Assembly: GCF_017901135.1 (NCBI RefSeq)
Contig: NZ_CP072801.1
Span: 3,624,501-3,688,500, forward strand
Direction of reading: 5' to 3'
DNA length: 64,000 nucleotides
Source of the DNA: Thiothrix litoralis
GTDB taxonomy: Bacteria; Pseudomonadota; Gammaproteobacteria; Thiotrichales; Thiotrichaceae
Shown: in pieces, positions 9,304 to 18,456 of the stretch
Position numbering within the stretch: position 1 is the first letter of the stretch
Layout: each line of letters opens with the position of its first letter
Position numbers and translations under genes: made by a program
Notes under the pieces: generated by a model
Told to the model about the DNA's origin: nothing
Seen by the model: the letters and a program-made list of their open reading frames with translations, nothing else
Database searches by the model: none

Positions 9304-12303
9304 ATGGACAGCTATCAAGATTCTTGCGCCGGTCTGCTGGAGCAAACCCAACAAGCGCTGCGCAACAGTGAGGAGCGCTACCGAACACTGCTTTCTTCAA
9401 TGAGCGATCTGGTGTTTGTGATGGATGAGCAAGACCGGGTACTGGATTTTCATTGCCGTTCACCGCAGATGCTGTGGTTGCCGTCAGCGGAATTTCTGGG
9501 GCAATGCGTGACGGCGGTACTGCCGCCTGAGGTCGGCGAACGCTATCAGGCTTGTGCTATACAAGTCAGGCAAACGGGTGAGAACCGCCGTTACGAATAC
9601 GAGTTGGTGATAGCGGGTGAGCAGCGCTGTTTTATGGCCTCTCTCAATCGACATGAAGATGGGCGCAAAATTGTTGCCGATGTCCGGGATATTACCGAGC
9701 GCAAGCAGGCGGAACAGGCATCGCAGGAGCAAACCCGCCTGTTCAACCTCATTACCGAGAATATGCACGATTACATCGGCATTCTCGGTCTTGATCTCAA
9801 GACGCTGTATGCCACACCATCCCTCTATCAGCGGATGGGATATAGCCCGGCGGAGTTCACTAGTTTGCCGCTTGCGCAATTGATGACACCTGATTCCTAT
9901 GCCCGGATGACACAATTAGTGGCTGAAAATCTGACGCCGGAACGCTTGGCTGACCCGCAGCTCGCCATTAGCTTTGATGTTGATCTGGATGTGATCCGCA
10001 AGGATGGTAGCCACTACTGGTGTAATAGCGAACACCGCCTCATCCGTGATGCGCAAGGTCGCCCCGAGTGCATTCTGGAAACCGGGCGTGATATTACCGA
10101 GCACAAGCACGCCGAGACCCTGTTGTTGCGCAAGGATGCGCTGCTTCAGGCGGTAGCCATGGCTGTGCAGGCATTACTTTCCGAGTCCTGTATCAATACA
10201 GCGGTGCAGCAAGCCTTGGCAGCCGTGGGCGCTGCTACCGGGCAGGATCGGGTCTACCTGTTTGAATGCCATGTTGACCCCGGTAGCGGTGAGAGCTTGA
10301 TGAGCCAACGTTATGAATGGGTGCGTGGTGGTGTTGGAGCCCAGATCAATAACCCAGTATTGCAGCAGCTTTCCTTCGATAAACTGTTTCCGCGCTGGTT
10401 TAAGCTGTTGTCGCAAGGGGAGGTGGTCGCCGGGGTAGTGGCGAATTTCCCAGAAAGTGAACGCCTGATTTTGGAGCCACAGAATATCGTATCCCTGATG
10501 GTTGTGCCGGTACAGGTGGAAGGGCAGTTCTGGGGTTTCATTGGTTTCGACAATTGCCAGACTGACTGCCGCTGGGGGGCGGAGGATCAGGCTATCCTGA
10601 CGTCGATGGCGGCATCAGTGGGAACGGCCGTCATGCGCCACCGTTCAGAAGTCACTTTGCGTGAAACCAACCTCAAACTGAAACAGGCGACTGAGCATTC
10701 ACTGGCAATGGCTGCCAAGGCCGAGGAGGCCAGCAAGGCCAAAAGCCTGTTCCTCGCCAATATGAGCCATGAAATCCGCACCCCGATGAATGCCATCATC
10801 GGCATGAGCTACCTTGCCCTCAGCACACAACTGGATCAGCGCCAATACGATTACGTGACCCAGATACAAAATGCGGCGCAATCGTTGCTACGCATCATCA
10901 ATGACATTCTGGACTTTTCCAAGATCGAAGCAGGCAAGCTGGTGTTGGAATCAACCGCTTTCCGGCTAGAGGATATGGTGAGCAGTGTCCTGACCCTGCA
11001 ACGCCAACGGGCGCTGGAAAAAGGTATCGAGTTGTTGCTGGATTTGCGCAGTATTTGCCTGATGGGCGAGCAGGGGACATTTTTTGGCGATCCGTTGCGG
11101 CTGGAGCAAATCCTCACCAATCTGTTGACCAATGGTGTGAAATTTACCGATGAGGGTTATGTGCTGCTGTGTATCGAAGAGCTGGAGCGCGGGGAACAGA
11201 CCAGTCGCTTGCGCTTCTGCATTGAGGATAGCGGTATCGGCATGGATGCCAAGGCGGTGAATGGCCTGTTTCAGGAGTTTTCCCAAGCGGATGACTCGAC
11301 CACCCGCCGCTATGGGGGTACAGGGTTGGGCTTGAGCATTGTTAAGCGTTTGCTGGATCTGATGGGGGGGGAGATCAGTGTCAGCAGTGAACTCGGTCGC
11401 GGCTCACGCTTTACCCTTGAGCTGACGCTGGAACATGCCGCTCAGGTTATGGAGCCTTTGCCGGTCAATCATACCTTGAAGCGGCGGGCGCTGGTTGTGG
11501 ATGACCACAAGCCTGCCCGCTCTGTGCTGTGCCGTCAGTTGAAACAGCGGGGCATTGACTGTGATGATGCCGAATCAGGTGCAATAGCACTCGCGATGCT
11601 CCAGCAGCCGGGGGTGGTGTATGATCTGGTGTTTACCGATTGGGTGATGCCGGGGATTAGTAGCGAGGCGCTGGTTACTGCGATCAAGGCGTTACCCCTT
11701 GCCACACCGCCGCTGATTGTGGTGGTTTCCGCTTATGATCTTGAGCAAATTCACCAGCTTTACGGGCAGCAGCATATTGACCATTTCCTGCCTAAGCCGG
11801 TGTTGCCCAAGGATTTGTACAAACTGCTTAATCAGTCTTCGTCTGAGGAACGTGCGGTCAGTACGCTGGCCGGTGATGTTGCTGTCAGCCTGCGGGGCAA
11901 GCGGATTCTGGTGGTGGAAGATAACCCGATCAATCAGTTGATTGCGTCGGAAATCCTTAGTCAATACGGCGCGATGATCGACTGTGCTGATAATGGTCAG
12001 GAAGGTGTTGAGAAAATCTTGGCAGCCCGCGAGCAGCCGTATCACGCGGTGCTGATGGACATCCAGATGCCGGTGATGGATGGTTACGAAGCGACGCGCA
12101 TGGTGCGTAGCCACGCCTATTTTGCAACCCTACCCATTATTGCGCTGACCGCGAATGCCATGCTCGAAGAAAAGGAGCGTTGTCTGGCGGCAGGCATGAA
12201 TGCCCACGTTACCAAACCCTTTGAACCAGAGGCGTTGCTGCAAACACTCATGGAACTGATCAGGTTGCGCGGCAAACCCCGTCCTTCAGGTCGGGGAGGA
12301 TAG
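9304..12303 (+). CDS. Hybrid sensor histidine kinase (PAS-PAS-GAF-HisKA-HATPase-REC-REC)
   Basis: A 999-residue cytoplasmic-type hybrid kinase without evident membrane segments. Domains in order: PAS about 20-130, PAS about 150-280, GAF about 290-440, HisKA with [20 protein letters not shown] (phosphoacceptor His489), HATPase with [13 protein letters not shown], then two receiver domains with likely phosphorylated Asp779 (FTDWVMPG) and Asp919 ([11 protein letters not shown]). No Hpt domain follows. The last nine codons (KPRPSGRGG and stop) lie in an IS200/IS605 left-end hairpin at 12277-12296, so the native C-terminus was probably lost. The signal is unknown. Confidence 0.9.
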   Translation: MDSYQDSCAGLLEQTQQALRNSEERYRTLLSSMSDLVFVMDEQDRVLDFHCRSPQMLWLPSAEFLGQCVTAVLPPEVGERYQACAIQVRQTGENRRYEYELVIAGEQRCFMASLNRHEDGRKIVADVRDITERKQAEQASQEQTRLFNLITENMHDYIGILGLDLKTLYATPSLYQRMGYSPAEFTSLPLAQLMTPDSYARMTQLVAENLTPERLADPQLAISFDVDLDVIRKDGSHYWCNSEHRLIRDAQGRPECILETGRDITEHKHAETLLLRKDALLQAVAMAVQALLSESCINTAVQQALAAVGAATGQDRVYLFECHVDPGSGESLMSQRYEWVRGGVGAQINNPVLQQLSFDKLFPRWFKLLSQGEVVAGVVANFPESERLILEPQNIVSLMVVPVQVEGQFWGFIGFDNCQTDCRWGAEDQAILTSMAASVGTAVMRHRSEVTLRETNLKLKQATEHSLAMAAKAEEASKAKSLFLANMSHEIRTPMNAIIGMSYLALSTQLDQRQYDYVTQIQNAAQSLLRIINDILDFSKIEAGKLVLESTAFRLEDMVSSVLTLQRQRALEKGIELLLDLRSICLMGEQGTFFGDPLRLEQILTNLLTNGVKFTDEGYVLLCIEELERGEQTSRLRFCIEDSGIGMDAKAVNGLFQEFSQADDSTTRRYGGTGLGLSIVKRLLDLMGGEISVSSELGRGSRFTLELTLEHAAQVMEPLPVNHTLKRRALVVDDHKPARSVLCRQLKQRGIDCDDAESGAIALAMLQQPGVVYDLVFTDWVMPGISSEALVTAIKALPLATPPLIVVVSAYDLEQIHQLYGQQHIDHFLPKPVLPKDLYKLLNQSSSEERAVSTLAGDVAVSLRGKRILVVEDNPINQLIASEILSQYGAMIDCADNGQEGVEKILAAREQPYHAVLMDIQMPVMDGYEATRMVRSHAYFATLPIIALTANAMLEEKERCLAAGMNAHVTKPFEPEALLQTLMELIRLRGKPRPSGRGG

Positions 12304-13455
12304 CGCGGGTGGCGAAGCCGCCCTATGTTCGGTAGTTTTGTCGGATAATCCGTGCAGTTTAACGCAGAATACCCACTCCAGCCGCTCTTGTTTAGCTACA
12401 CTCCGAAGATGCAACGACGCCAAGCCTTCAAATACGAACTCATGCCCAATGGTGAGACGCAGCGTCAACTACGCCGTTTTGCTGGGTCATGCCGCTTCGT
12501 TTACAACAAGGCGTTAGCGTTGCAGCAAGCCAATCATGAAGCGGGTGAAAAATTCATCTCAAGCTCGACCCAGGCAATAGCCGAATTTTTCTGCCAAAAA
12601 TCGGCTGGATACGCTACCGCAATAGCCGCGATGTGCTGGGAGAACTACGCAATGTCACGGTTTCCAGCAAAGGCGGGAAATGGTTTGCCAGCATCCAAAC
12701 CCAGCGCGAAGTGGAATTGCCAGCCACACTCGCAACCACTGCTATCGGTATTGACCTTGGGATAGCGCGTTTTGCGACGCTCTCCGATGGCACATGGATG
12801 GAATCGCGTAACAGCTTCAAGAGCAAGCAAGCCACACTCGCCAAATACCAACGGGGCATGGCGCACAAACAAAAGTTCAGCAACAACTGGAAAAAGGCCA
12901 AAGCCAACGTTCAAAAAATTCACATGCAAATCGCCAATGCCCGCCGTGATTTCCTGCACAAGGCGACGACCACGCTCAGCCAAAACCACGCGCTCGTGTT
13001 CATCGAAGATTTGCAGGTACGGAATATGTCCAAGTCAGCGGCAGGCACAGCGGAAAACCCCGGTAAAAACGTTGCCCAGAAATCTGGCTTAAACAAAGCC
13101 ATTCTCGACCAAGGCTGGGGTGAATTTCGACGGCAACTTGACTACAAGCTGGCATGGAAAGGCGGGATGTTGTTTGCCGTGCCGCCGCATTATACCAGTC
13201 AAGAATGCCCCGAATGCCATCATATGTCGGCAGATAACCGCCAGACGCAAGCCAAGTTTGTGTGCGTGAAATGCCACTATGAAAATCATGCCGATCATGT
13301 CGGCGCGATCAATATCAAAGAGCGGGGATACCGCTTGTTAGCCTGTGGAGATGCGGCATTAAGCCGCTCGATGAAGCAGGAACCCGCCGAAGTCAGTCAG
13401 CTATCTAGCTGAATGCAGTAGGAATCCCCTTCCTTCAGGGAGGGGAGGATGTCAA
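12277..13455 (+). mobile_element. IS200/IS605-type tnpB element (no tnpA)
   Basis: The left end has a hairpin CCCCGTCCTTCAGGTCGGGG at 12277-12296 followed by a second GGC-gaa-GCC hairpin near 12310. The right end has CCCCT..AGGGG at 13426-13445 followed by GGATGTCAA. The same left-end motif is at 21662-21681 and the same right-end motif at 20378-20397, so this element and the one at 20369-21681 are of one subgroup. No tnpA gene is present; these would move only with a helper transposase. The exact outer boundaries are my estimate. Confidence 0.7.
12409..13412 (+). pseudogene. tnpB: tnpB, internally deleted and frameshifted
   Basis: The N-terminus (MQRRQAFKYELMPNGETQR, CRFVYNKALALQQANHEAGE) reads in one frame until about 12580, then similarity resumes in another frame at FLPKIGWIRYRNSRDVLGE, with roughly 70-80 codons of the family missing between them. 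The C-terminal part keeps the RuvC Asp (GIDLGIARFATLSDG), the Glu in VFIEDLQVRNMS, the zinc finger CPEC..CVKC and the final Asp (HADHVGAINI). The nuclease core survives but the N-terminal nucleic-acid-binding half is broken, so it is probably inactive. Confidence 0.8.
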
Positions 13456-13559
13456 CGAATAAAGTCTACGCCTGCGTTTGTCCAATAATTAATCTTCGCT
13501 TCAGCCAGTCTGGTTATAATTATCCCAATAATCATCATAATTAGAAGTCAGGTCTACTC

Positions 13560-13727
13560 ATGTCTGCTCAAACCAAATTTTGCCTGTTCTTTACGGCTGC
13601 CACACTGCTCAATCTAGTGCTGGTTTCCTTGGATTCGGCTACGCCTGCCAAGCAAGGTGAAACCGTGTATGCGGTGATGCATCAGCTAAATACCCGCGTT
13701 TATAACACCCTTGCCCTCAACCCTTGA
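13560..13727 (+). CDS. Small putative secreted or membrane-anchored peptide, 55 residues
   Basis: Starts ATG at 13560 and reads MSAQTKFCLFFTAATLLNLV, a plausible signal or membrane helix, then a short tail ending VYNTLALNP. Upstream (13500-13555) is AT-rich with TATAAT-like segments. I do not recognise the family. It lies between two IS605-type elements and is followed 16 bp later by another small ORF, which suggests a two-gene unit. Small size makes this a moderate call. Confidence 0.4.
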   Translation: MSAQTKFCLFFTAATLLNLVLVSLDSATPAKQGETVYAVMHQLNTRVYNTLALNP

Positions 13728-13743
13728 CCCAAGTGGAAGCACA

Positions 13744-13941
13744 ATGACAATACCCTGTATGACGGCACCTGAAACCATACCTGCGTCATCAAGACGCCTT
13801 CACCTGCTCAAAGAATTGCTGGCAGTACAGCGGCAACTGGTAGCCGCCACCCGGGAACAGGTGACCTTGCGGCGGCGGGTTTCCGCACTGGAAAATAGCT
13901 TGGGGGCAAGTGAACAACCAAGTCCAACCGCCACCCAGTAG
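13744..13941 (+). CDS. Small basic heptad-rich protein, 65 residues
   Basis: The ATG at 13744 gives MTIPCMTAPETIPASSRRLH followed by a leucine- and arginine-rich segment (LLKELLAVQRQLVAATREQV, then TLRRRVSALENSLG) with heptad spacing typical of a coiled coil. I prefer this start to an upstream in-frame TTG at 13711, which overlaps the preceding small ORF. No family is recognised. The coupling to the 55-residue ORF is inferred from the 16-bp gap. Confidence 0.4.
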   Translation: MTIPCMTAPETIPASSRRLHLLKELLAVQRQLVAATREQVTLRRRVSALENSLGASEQPSPTATQ

Positions 13942-14010
13942 CTTGAGCATAACGATGCTTAAGATCCGTCCTGCAATCCGCCAGCGGGTAACGCTTGCAC
14001 CGCTGGCTGG

Positions 14011-15108
14011 TTGTTTATCAGTAATCGCGTAAAACCTCGTCCTTCAAGGCGGGGATATAAGCGTCTTCGACTTTCTTGTCAGTGGGCGTTTGAGTGCAAT
14101 CAGGTGTGGAATTTCGCTAATGCTTACACGGCGGAATACAGCAACATGCCCATTCCCGGTGTAGGTTGGGTGCGCAGCAACATCACCGCCTTCGACCTCG
14201 CCAAACAGCAGGCAGCGTACAAAAAAGAGCGCGGCTTCACCCTACATTCGCAAACCGTGCAAGAAGTCACTGAGGCACACGCGAAAGCCCGCAAACAGTT
14301 CAAAAAAGACAAATTGCGCTGGCGGATTTCCGGTGGCTCCCAACGTTCGTTGGGCTGGATTCCCTTCAAGTCGGGTGCGGCGGTTTGGAAAGACGGACAA
14401 GTTCGCTATAACAAACATTTTTTCAAGGTGTGGGACAGTTACGGCTTGTCACAATACGCCTTCCGTTCCGGCTCGTTTTCCGAAGATGCGCGGGGTCGGT
14501 GGTATTTCAATGTGGTGGTGCAGGTTGAGGTTGCCACCCATGAAAGCCAAACCGCGATTGGCATTGACCTTGGGTTAAAAACCACGGCCACCTGTAGTGA
14601 TGGCACGGTGTTGGAACGCCAGCAGCGTTACCGAAATCTTGAAGTGAAGCTCGGCAAAGCCCAACGTGCCAAACAAAAACGGCGCGTGAAAGCGATTCAT
14701 GCCAAAATCAAACACCAACGCAAGGACGATACCCACAAATTCACCACCGCACTGGTGCAACAGCACGGTGCTATATTCGTCGGCAACGTCAGCAGTGCTG
14801 GCCTAGCAAAAACCACGATGGCTAAAAGCGTCTTGGATGCAGGCTGGTTCATGCTTAAAACCCAACTGAAATACAAAGCGATCGCGCGGTCAGTGGTGTT
14901 TGAAGAAGTCAACGAAGCGTACAGTACCCAGACGTGTTCGTGTTGCGGCAGTCTTTCCGTCAACAGTCCGAAAGGTAGAGCAGGGCTTGGAATAAGGGAG
15001 TGGATGTGTGCCGACTGTGGCACGCTGCACGACAGAGATGTCAATGCAGCCCGCAACATTCTCGCGGCTGGGCATAGCCGTCTCGCGGGAGGAATCCTCG
15101 CCCGTTAG
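14011..15108 (+). CDS. tnpB: TnpB-family RNA-guided nuclease, N-terminally shortened, unusual RuvC-II
   Basis: The open frame from 14011 gives 365 residues. The first 20 or so (NRVKPRPSRRGYKRL) come from the left-end hairpin; family similarity begins at NQVWNFANAYTAEY, so about 15-20 native N-terminal residues are missing. The RuvC-I Asp is present (TAIGIDLGLKTTATCSDG), as are the zinc finger (TCSCCG..CADCG) and RuvC-III (HDRDVNAARNIL). Where other TnpBs have [VI]IEDL, this one reads IFVGNVSSAGLAKT without Glu; a possible substitute is the acidic FEEVNEAYSTQT. It may be a subgroup with a moved catalytic Glu, or inactive. Confidence 0.7.
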   Translation: MFISNRVKPRPSRRGYKRLRLSCQWAFECNQVWNFANAYTAEYSNMPIPGVGWVRSNITAFDLAKQQAAYKKERGFTLHSQTVQEVTEAHAKARKQFKKDKLRWRISGGSQRSLGWIPFKSGAAVWKDGQVRYNKHFFKVWDSYGLSQYAFRSGSFSEDARGRWYFNVVVQVEVATHESQTAIGIDLGLKTTATCSDGTVLERQQRYRNLEVKLGKAQRAKQKRRVKAIHAKIKHQRKDDTHKFTTALVQQHGAIFVGNVSSAGLAKTTMAKSVLDAGWFMLKTQLKYKAIARSVVFEEVNEAYSTQTCSCCGSLSVNSPKGRAGLGIREWMCADCGTLHDRDVNAARNILAAGHSRLAGGILAR

Positions 15109-15124
15109 GACGGGGAGGATGTCA
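14035..15124 (+). mobile_element. IS200/IS605-type tnpB element with compact ends
   Basis: A hairpin CCTCGTCCTTCAAGGCGGGG at 14035-14054 marks the left side and CCTCGCCCGTTAGGACGGGG (15096-15115) followed by AGGATGTCAA the right side. Ends resemble those of the other two tnpB elements, though the encoded TnpB belongs to a different subgroup. No tnpA. The tnpB N-terminal codons lie within or next to the left hairpin, which suggests the element was formed by recombination or deletion near its left end. Confidence 0.6.
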
Positions 15125-15347
15125 ATTTCCCTAGCGATTGGGTTAGTTCGCCTGAATCCTGGCTGAATAAAAAATAATCAAGCCCCAAACTAGGGCAATT
15201 CACGTTGCCATCGAATAAATCGAACATAACGTTAGAAACAATCCACTGTTAAATGCATTAACATCTGCTTATACTGCCCCCATTCCAATCAGTTTTATAG
15301 ATTGTTACGTAATTGTTAAATTGTTTTTTCTCAAAAGGAGATCAACC

Positions 15348-16082
15348 ATGTTTGAAAATAAAGAAGGTCAACGTATTCCTAACGTTACATTCCGTACTCG
15401 CCAAAACAATGCGTGGGTTGATGTGCAAAGTGCCGACCTGTTTGCGGGCAAGACCGTGATCGTCTTCTCACTGCCGGGCGCATTTACCCCGACTTGTTCG
15501 TCTACGCACGTACCGCGTTACAACCAGATGGCGGATACCTTCAAGAAGCTGGGTGTCGATGAAATCATCTGCATGTCGGTCAACGATACTTTCGTTATGA
15601 ACGAGTGGAAAGTGGACCAGAAAGCCGACAAAATCACCTTCATCCCGGACGGTAACGGTGACTTCACCGACGGTATGGGTCTGTTGGTCGACAAGAACGA
15701 CATCGGTTTCGGCAAGCGTTCATGGCGTTATTCCATGCTGGTGAAAGACGGCGTGGTTGAGAAAATGTTCATCGAACCTAATAAGCCGGGCGACCCGTTT
15801 GAAGTATCCGATGCGGATACTATGCTGGCCTACATTGCACCGAATGAACAAGCACCGCTGGATGTTACCGTATTCACCCGTCAAGGTTGCCCATTCTGCG
15901 CCCGTGCCAAAGGCATGTTGCATGATGCTCAAATTGATTTTGACGAAATGGAACTGAACCGCGATTATACCAACCGTAGCCTGCGTGCCACTGCGGGCGT
16001 GGACATGGTTCCACAAGTGTTCATCAACGGTGAGTTGATTGGCGGATCGGACAAACTGGAAGCGTGGTTGAAAGCACGTTAA
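15348..16082 (+). CDS. Hybrid peroxiredoxin-glutaredoxin (PGdx type)
   Basis: A 244-residue fusion that reduces peroxides using glutathione. The N-terminal peroxiredoxin 5-type domain (about 1-160) has the peroxidatic Cys in [18 protein letters not shown]; the C-terminal glutaredoxin domain (about 170-244) has the redox motif CPFC in [13 protein letters not shown] and [13 protein letters not shown]. The start ATG at 15348 follows AAAAGGAG; an in-frame extension to 15321 lacks a ribosome site. A glutathione reductase gene follows 13 bp later, so peroxide reduction and glutathione recycling are encoded together. Confidence 0.95.
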   Translation: MFENKEGQRIPNVTFRTRQNNAWVDVQSADLFAGKTVIVFSLPGAFTPTCSSTHVPRYNQMADTFKKLGVDEIICMSVNDTFVMNEWKVDQKADKITFIPDGNGDFTDGMGLLVDKNDIGFGKRSWRYSMLVKDGVVEKMFIEPNKPGDPFEVSDADTMLAYIAPNEQAPLDVTVFTRQGCPFCARAKGMLHDAQIDFDEMELNRDYTNRSLRATAGVDMVPQVFINGELIGGSDKLEAWLKAR

Positions 16083-16095
16083 GAAGGAGTAGGGC

Positions 16096-17460
16096 ATGAG
16101 CCAACATTACGATTTAATCGCCATTGGCGGCGGTAGCGGCGGCCTGTCGGTTGTCGAAAAGGCCGCAAAGCACGGCGCGAAATGTGCCGTGGTGGAAGTC
16201 AACGACGACCTCGGCGGTACGTGCGTCAACCGTGGCTGTGTACCGAAAAAGGTCATGTGGTTCGCGGCGAATCTGGCTCATGCCCAACACGATGCGCAGG
16301 ATTACGGTTTCGCCACGGTTCCCGGCAAGCTCGATTGGGGCAAGCTGGTGATGAAGCGCGAAAACATGATCGGCGGCATCAACGACTGGTATCTGGATAG
16401 CTTCCTCAGCGAAGCGGGCATTGACCTGATCGAAGGTCAGGCACGGTTTGTCGATGCAAAAACGCTGCAAGTAAATGGCGAAACCTACACCGCTGACCAC
16501 ATCGTGATTGCCACGGGTGGTCGCCCGGTGGTGCCGACGGATATTCCCGGTGCGGAACACGGCATCAGCTCCGACGGCTTTTTCGCGCTGGATGAACAGC
16601 CTGAAAAAGTGGCGGTAGTTGGTGGCGGTTACATCGCACTGGAACTGGCGGGTGTGTTGAATGCGCTAGGTTCAGAAACCCACATGCTGCACCAGGGTTT
16701 CCCGGTGTTGATCGGTTTTGACAGCCTGATGCAGAAAACCTTGCGTGCGCAAATGGAAGCCGATGGCGTGCATTTCAATGACAACGGCAAGATTGCCAGC
16801 GTCGACAAGCAGGCTGACGGCAAACTGAGCATTCAGTACGTCGATGGCAGCACGCTGGGCGATGTTGACCAATTATTGTGGGCGATTGGCCGCAAGAACA
16901 ACACCGATGACCTCGGTCTGGAAAACATTGGCTTGGCACTTGCGCCCGGTGGTTTCATCGACGTAAACGACTATCAGGAAACCAGCGTTCCCGGTGTTTA
17001 CGCGATTGGTGACATCATCAATAAGCGCGGTGTGCAACTGACTCCGGTGGCAATTGCCGCAGGGCGTCGTCTCGGCGACCGTTTATTTGGTGGCATGAAA
17101 GACCGCAAGCTCGACTACAGCCTGATCCCCACGGTGATGTTCACGCATCCACCGATTGGCACGATTGGTCTGTCGGAAGAAGCCGCACGGGAAAAATACG
17201 GCGACGCGGTGAAGGTGTACAGCACCGAATTCACCCCCATGTATTATTCCTTCGTCAAACACAAAGCCAAGACGGCAATGAAGCTAGTGGTAGTCGGTGA
17301 AGACGAAAAGATCGTCGGCTGCCACGCCATTGGTTTGGGTGTGGATGAAATGATGCAAGGTTTCGCGGTGGCTATCCGTATGGGTGCAACCAAGCAAGAC
17401 TTTGACGACACCATCGCCATTCACCCTGTCAGTGCCGAAGAACTGGTCACGATGAAATAA
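16096..17460 (+). CDS. gor: Glutathione reductase
   Basis: A 454-residue FAD-dependent disulfide reductase that uses NADPH to reduce glutathione disulfide. It has the FAD-binding GGGSGGLS at the start, the redox-active disulfide in [16 protein letters not shown], the NADPH-binding [14 protein letters not shown] and the C-terminal [12 protein letters not shown] that carries the catalytic His. The ribosome site AAGGAG lies 8 bp upstream of the ATG. It forms an operon with the peroxiredoxin-glutaredoxin gene, which would depend on it. Confidence 0.95.
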   Translation: MSQHYDLIAIGGGSGGLSVVEKAAKHGAKCAVVEVNDDLGGTCVNRGCVPKKVMWFAANLAHAQHDAQDYGFATVPGKLDWGKLVMKRENMIGGINDWYLDSFLSEAGIDLIEGQARFVDAKTLQVNGETYTADHIVIATGGRPVVPTDIPGAEHGISSDGFFALDEQPEKVAVVGGGYIALELAGVLNALGSETHMLHQGFPVLIGFDSLMQKTLRAQMEADGVHFNDNGKIASVDKQADGKLSIQYVDGSTLGDVDQLLWAIGRKNNTDDLGLENIGLALAPGGFIDVNDYQETSVPGVYAIGDIINKRGVQLTPVAIAAGRRLGDRLFGGMKDRKLDYSLIPTVMFTHPPIGTIGLSEEAAREKYGDAVKVYSTEFTPMYYSFVKHKAKTAMKLVVVGEDEKIVGCHAIGLGVDEMMQGFAVAIRMGATKQDFDDTIAIHPVSAEELVTMK

Positions 17461-17475
17461 CCTTCTGGAAGAGTG

Positions 17476-17545
17476 GAAGAGGGCGTATGCAATACGCCCC
17501 TACCGGGAACAATATTCGTAGGGGCGTATTGCATACGCCCTCTTC
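17476..17545. repeat. Nested palindromic repeat, copy 2
   Basis: A perfect 28-bp inverted repeat (17476-17503 and 17518-17545), identical in arms to copy 1 at 129-197 but with a different 14-nt loop. It sits between the convergent 3' ends of gor and the DMT transporter gene, where the hairpin may end or stabilise both transcripts. Confidence 0.9.
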
Positions 17546-17556
17546 GTTCTTCCCGA

Positions 17557-18426
17557 TTATTTCCGCAATAAACTTACTCCATACATCACCAACACCATCC
17601 CCGCCAAATGGAACCAGCCAAACGGTTCACCCAACAGCCACACCGCCAGTAAGATCGTAAACACGGGTCCCACTGTACCCACTATGCTGGTTTTCGCCGC
17701 ACCAATCCGCGCAATGGCTTCACTGATCATAAAGCTCGGCAATACCGTGCTGAATACTGATAACAACACCGCATAACCCCATACCGGCAGGGGCACTGCC
17801 AAATCCGCGAGGGCGTGCGTCGCCAGAAAGTGCACAAAGATGAATAACGTCGACGCCAACATGGCAATGCTAGTGAATAACAGGCTACCCAGCTTGCCAA
17901 TCAGACGTTTGCTGAAGACCACGTAACACGCAAAGGTAAGCGCTGCCATTGTCACCAACATCACGCCTAGCCGCGCATTGCCGTCGTTCCATTGCGCTTC
18001 GTGTGCATACAGCAACACAATGCCGCTGTAAGTCAGTACCAGCGCCAATACAATCCGCCAAGTGATTTTTTCCCGCAAAAATACCCAGCCTAGCAAGGTA
18101 GTCATGATCGGGTAGGTATACAGCGTCAGGCGTTCGAGTTGCGCGGAAATGTGCTGCAAGCCTTCCATATCCAGCCACGAGGCGAGGTAATAGCCCATGA
18201 AACCCAGCCCCAACAAGGTGAGTAATTCCAGTGGCACGGGTTTCAGCGTTTGCGGTTTACGCAGCAGCCAGCCGAGGATAACCGCGTAAAACGGTAGCGC
18301 CAGCAACATCCGCAGCGTCAGCAGAGTGGTGGTATCCACCCCGTGTGCGTAAGCCAGTTTGATGAAAATGGATTTCAGTGCAAACAAGGCCGTGCCGCCA
18401 ATCGCTAGCCATAGGCCAAATTGCAT
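17557..18426 (-). CDS. EamA/DMT-family membrane transporter
   Basis: A 289-residue protein with about ten hydrophobic helices in two halves, the pattern of the drug/metabolite transporter superfamily. Recognisable parts are FALKSIFIKLAYAHGVD near the N-terminus, ERLTLYTYPIMTTLLGWVFL ending the first EamA half, and the second half from ARLGVMLVTMAALTFACYVV to TVGPVFTILLAVWLLGEPFG. Substrate cannot be told from sequence. The gene is convergent with gor and 30 bp downstream of the M48 protease gene on the same strand. Confidence 0.85.
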   Translation of the reverse strand: MQFGLWLAIGGTALFALKSIFIKLAYAHGVDTTTLLTLRMLLALPFYAVILGWLLRKPQTLKPVPLELLTLLGLGFMGYYLASWLDMEGLQHISAQLERLTLYTYPIMTTLLGWVFLREKITWRIVLALVLTYSGIVLLYAHEAQWNDGNARLGVMLVTMAALTFACYVVFSKRLIGKLGSLLFTSIAMLASTLFIFVHFLATHALADLAVPLPVWGYAVLLSVFSTVLPSFMISEAIARIGAAKTSIVGTVGPVFTILLAVWLLGEPFGWFHLAGMVLVMYGVSLLRK

Positions 18427-18456
18427 GGTATTTCCCAGTGTGATCGAGGGCGTAAT

